Positions 5,559 through 6,501 of a stretch of DNA of 6,501 bases are shown here, piece after piece. Made by a program: the position numbers and the translations under genes. Numbering within the stretch: the first letter of the stretch is position 1; every line of letters starts with the position of its first letter. The stretch is taken from the NCBI GenBank assembly GCA_030917225.1, contig JAUPVD010000048.1, forward strand, positions 1-6,501, read 5' to 3'. This DNA comes from Pseudomonadota bacterium (GTDB taxonomy: Bacteria; Pseudomonadota; Gammaproteobacteria; Burkholderiales; Rhodocyclaceae). The notes under the pieces were generated by a model. That model saw only the letters and a list, made by a program, of their open reading frames with translations, was not told the origin of the DNA and made no database searches.

Positions 5559-6501
5559 ATGAACGCCCGCCTGCGCGAAATTCCGTACAACTACACCTCG
5601 TTCTCCGACCGCGAGATCGTCATCCGCCTGCTCGGCCAGGAAAACTGGGCGATCCTCGACGAACTGCGCAGCGAGCGCGTGACCGGCCGTTCGGCACGCA
5701 TGCTCTATGAAGTGCTGGGCGATATCTGGGTCGTGCAGCGCAACCCCTACCTGGAAGATGACCTGCTGGCCAACGATGATCGGCGCGGCGCATTGATCGA
5801 CGCCTTGCGCCACCGCCTGAACGAAGTCGACAAGCGTCGGCAGGGCAATGCGAAAGTGTTGAAGCTGGTCGATGCCGCCCAGTTGGCCGTGAACATCTTC
5901 GAACGCCGTTTCGAGGAAACTGCCAAGCTGCGCAAGAAAGCACTCAAGGTGCTGGCCAGGCATACGCGCAAGGACAACATCGCCTTCGACGGCCTGGCCC
6001 GCGTTTCGCACGTCACCGATGCCACCGACTGGCGCATCGAGTACCCCTTCGTCGTCCTCTATCCGGACACCGAGGAGGAGATCGCCGCGCTGGTCAAGGA
6101 CTGCATCGAGCTCGGCCTGACCATCATCCCGCGTGGCGGCGGTACCGGCTACACCGGCGGCGCCGTGCCGCTGACGCACCTGTCGGCGGTGATCAACACC
6201 GAGAAGCTGATCGACATCGGCCCGGTCGAGGAGCTGGTGCTGCCCGGCCACACCGATACCTACGCCACCATCCGCACCGGCGCCGGCGTCGTCACCGAAC
6301 GCGTCGCGGAAGCGGCGGCGTTGGCCGGCCGCGTCTTTGCCGTCGACCCGACCTCGGCGTCGGCTTCCTGCGTCGGCGGCAACGTGGCCATGAACGCCGG
6401 TGGCAAGAAGGCCGTGCTGTGGGGCACCGCACTCGACAACCTGGCCTGGTGGAAGATGGTCGATCCGGACGGCAACTGGCTGGAAGTCGACCGTCTCGAC
6501 C
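5559..6501 (+). CDS. DUF3683-type FAD-linked oxidoreductase (GlcD/D-lactate dehydrogenase-like), N-terminal part
   Basis: The frame runs open from ATG 5559 to the window edge (314 codons plus one base). Residues 1-150 form an N-terminal domain starting [17 protein letters not shown] and including [20 protein letters not shown], which I recognise from large DUF3683-containing FAD-linked oxidases of betaproteobacteria. After a charged helical segment rich in Lys/Arg, residues about 160 onward are a PCMH-type FAD-binding domain. It shows [14 protein letters not shown] (191-204), the pyrophosphate-binding loop, and [20 protein letters not shown] (263-282), typical of the GlcD/D-lactate dehydrogenase/VAO group. 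Family members are very long, commonly with FAD-oxidase C-terminal and Fe-S/CCG-type domains, none of which can be seen here. It probably oxidises a 2-hydroxy acid, but the substrate is unknown. No strong RBS precedes the ATG; the conserved N terminus decides the start. It diverges from the adhesin-secretion operon and has no evident link to it. Confidence 0.85.
   Translation, partial: MNARLREIPYNYTSFSDREIVIRLLGQENWAILDELRSERVTGRSARMLYEVLGDIWVVQRNPYLEDDLLANDDRRGALIDALRHRLNEVDKRRQGNAKVLKLVDAAQLAVNIFERRFEETAKLRKKALKVLARHTRKDNIAFDGLARVSHVTDATDWRIEYPFVVLYPDTEEEIAALVKDCIELGLTIIPRGGGTGYTGGAVPLTHLSAVINTEKLIDIGPVEELVLPGHTDTYATIRTGAGVVTERVAEAAALAGRVFAVDPTSASASCVGGNVAMNAGGKKAVLWGTALDNLAWWKMVDPDGNWLEVDRLD

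Noticed and set aside
5457..6251. A 264-codon open frame on the minus strand opposite the oxidoreductase
   Set aside because: It is antisense to the conserved DUF3683/FAD-binding protein, has no recognisable motif and no clear RBS. The plus-strand frame is clearly the real gene.
1..6501. CRISPR arrays, tRNA or rRNA genes, insertion sequences, attachment sites
   Set aside because: No short regularly spaced direct repeats, cloverleaf-like segments, transposase frames or flanking inverted repeats were seen. Nearly all of the window is accounted for by five protein genes.

Overview
The window looks like betaproteobacterial chromosome, most plausibly from a Rhodocyclales-type bacterium (Dechloromonas/Azonexus-like). 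This is inferred from the GC-rich coding sequence, a LapA-type adhesin with a dedicated type I secretion system (T1SS), and a large DUF3683/FAD-linked oxidase of a kind I associate with betaproteobacteria. No species can be named from sequence reading alone.

Layout: four genes lie on the minus strand and are read from right to left. They are a LapB-type T1SS ABC transporter (5323-3134), a LapC/HlyD-type membrane-fusion protein (3137-1710, with an ATGA overlap), a LuxR/NarL-family regulator with a degenerate receiver domain (1706-1089, 3 bp gap), and the N-terminal 325 residues of a large RTX/LapA-like adhesin (975 to beyond base 1). On the plus strand, diverging from the transporter, is the first 314 codons of a DUF3683-type FAD-linked oxidoreductase (5559 to beyond base 6501). 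The two directions are separated by a 235 bp intergenic region. It carries a good sigma70-like promoter for the secretion operon (TTGGCA-17-TTTAAT) and a weak -10-like element for the oxidase. A 113 bp gap before the adhesin holds a candidate promoter overlapping a 14 bp inverted repeat, and a GC-only hairpin in the presumed leader.

How the genes fit together: the ABC transporter and fusion protein, with a TolC-like outer-membrane partner not seen here, would export the adhesin. The adhesin begins with a retention module containing a TAAG di-alanine site at residues 112-115, the hallmark of LapA-type proteins that stay anchored in the outer membrane until a LapG-type periplasmic protease cuts them under c-di-GMP/LapD control. 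The regulator between secretion genes and adhesin lacks the usual receiver phosphorylation residues and is a natural candidate for controlling the adhesin promoter. LapD, LapG and the TolC partner are not in the window. The oxidoreductase appears to be an unrelated metabolic neighbour.
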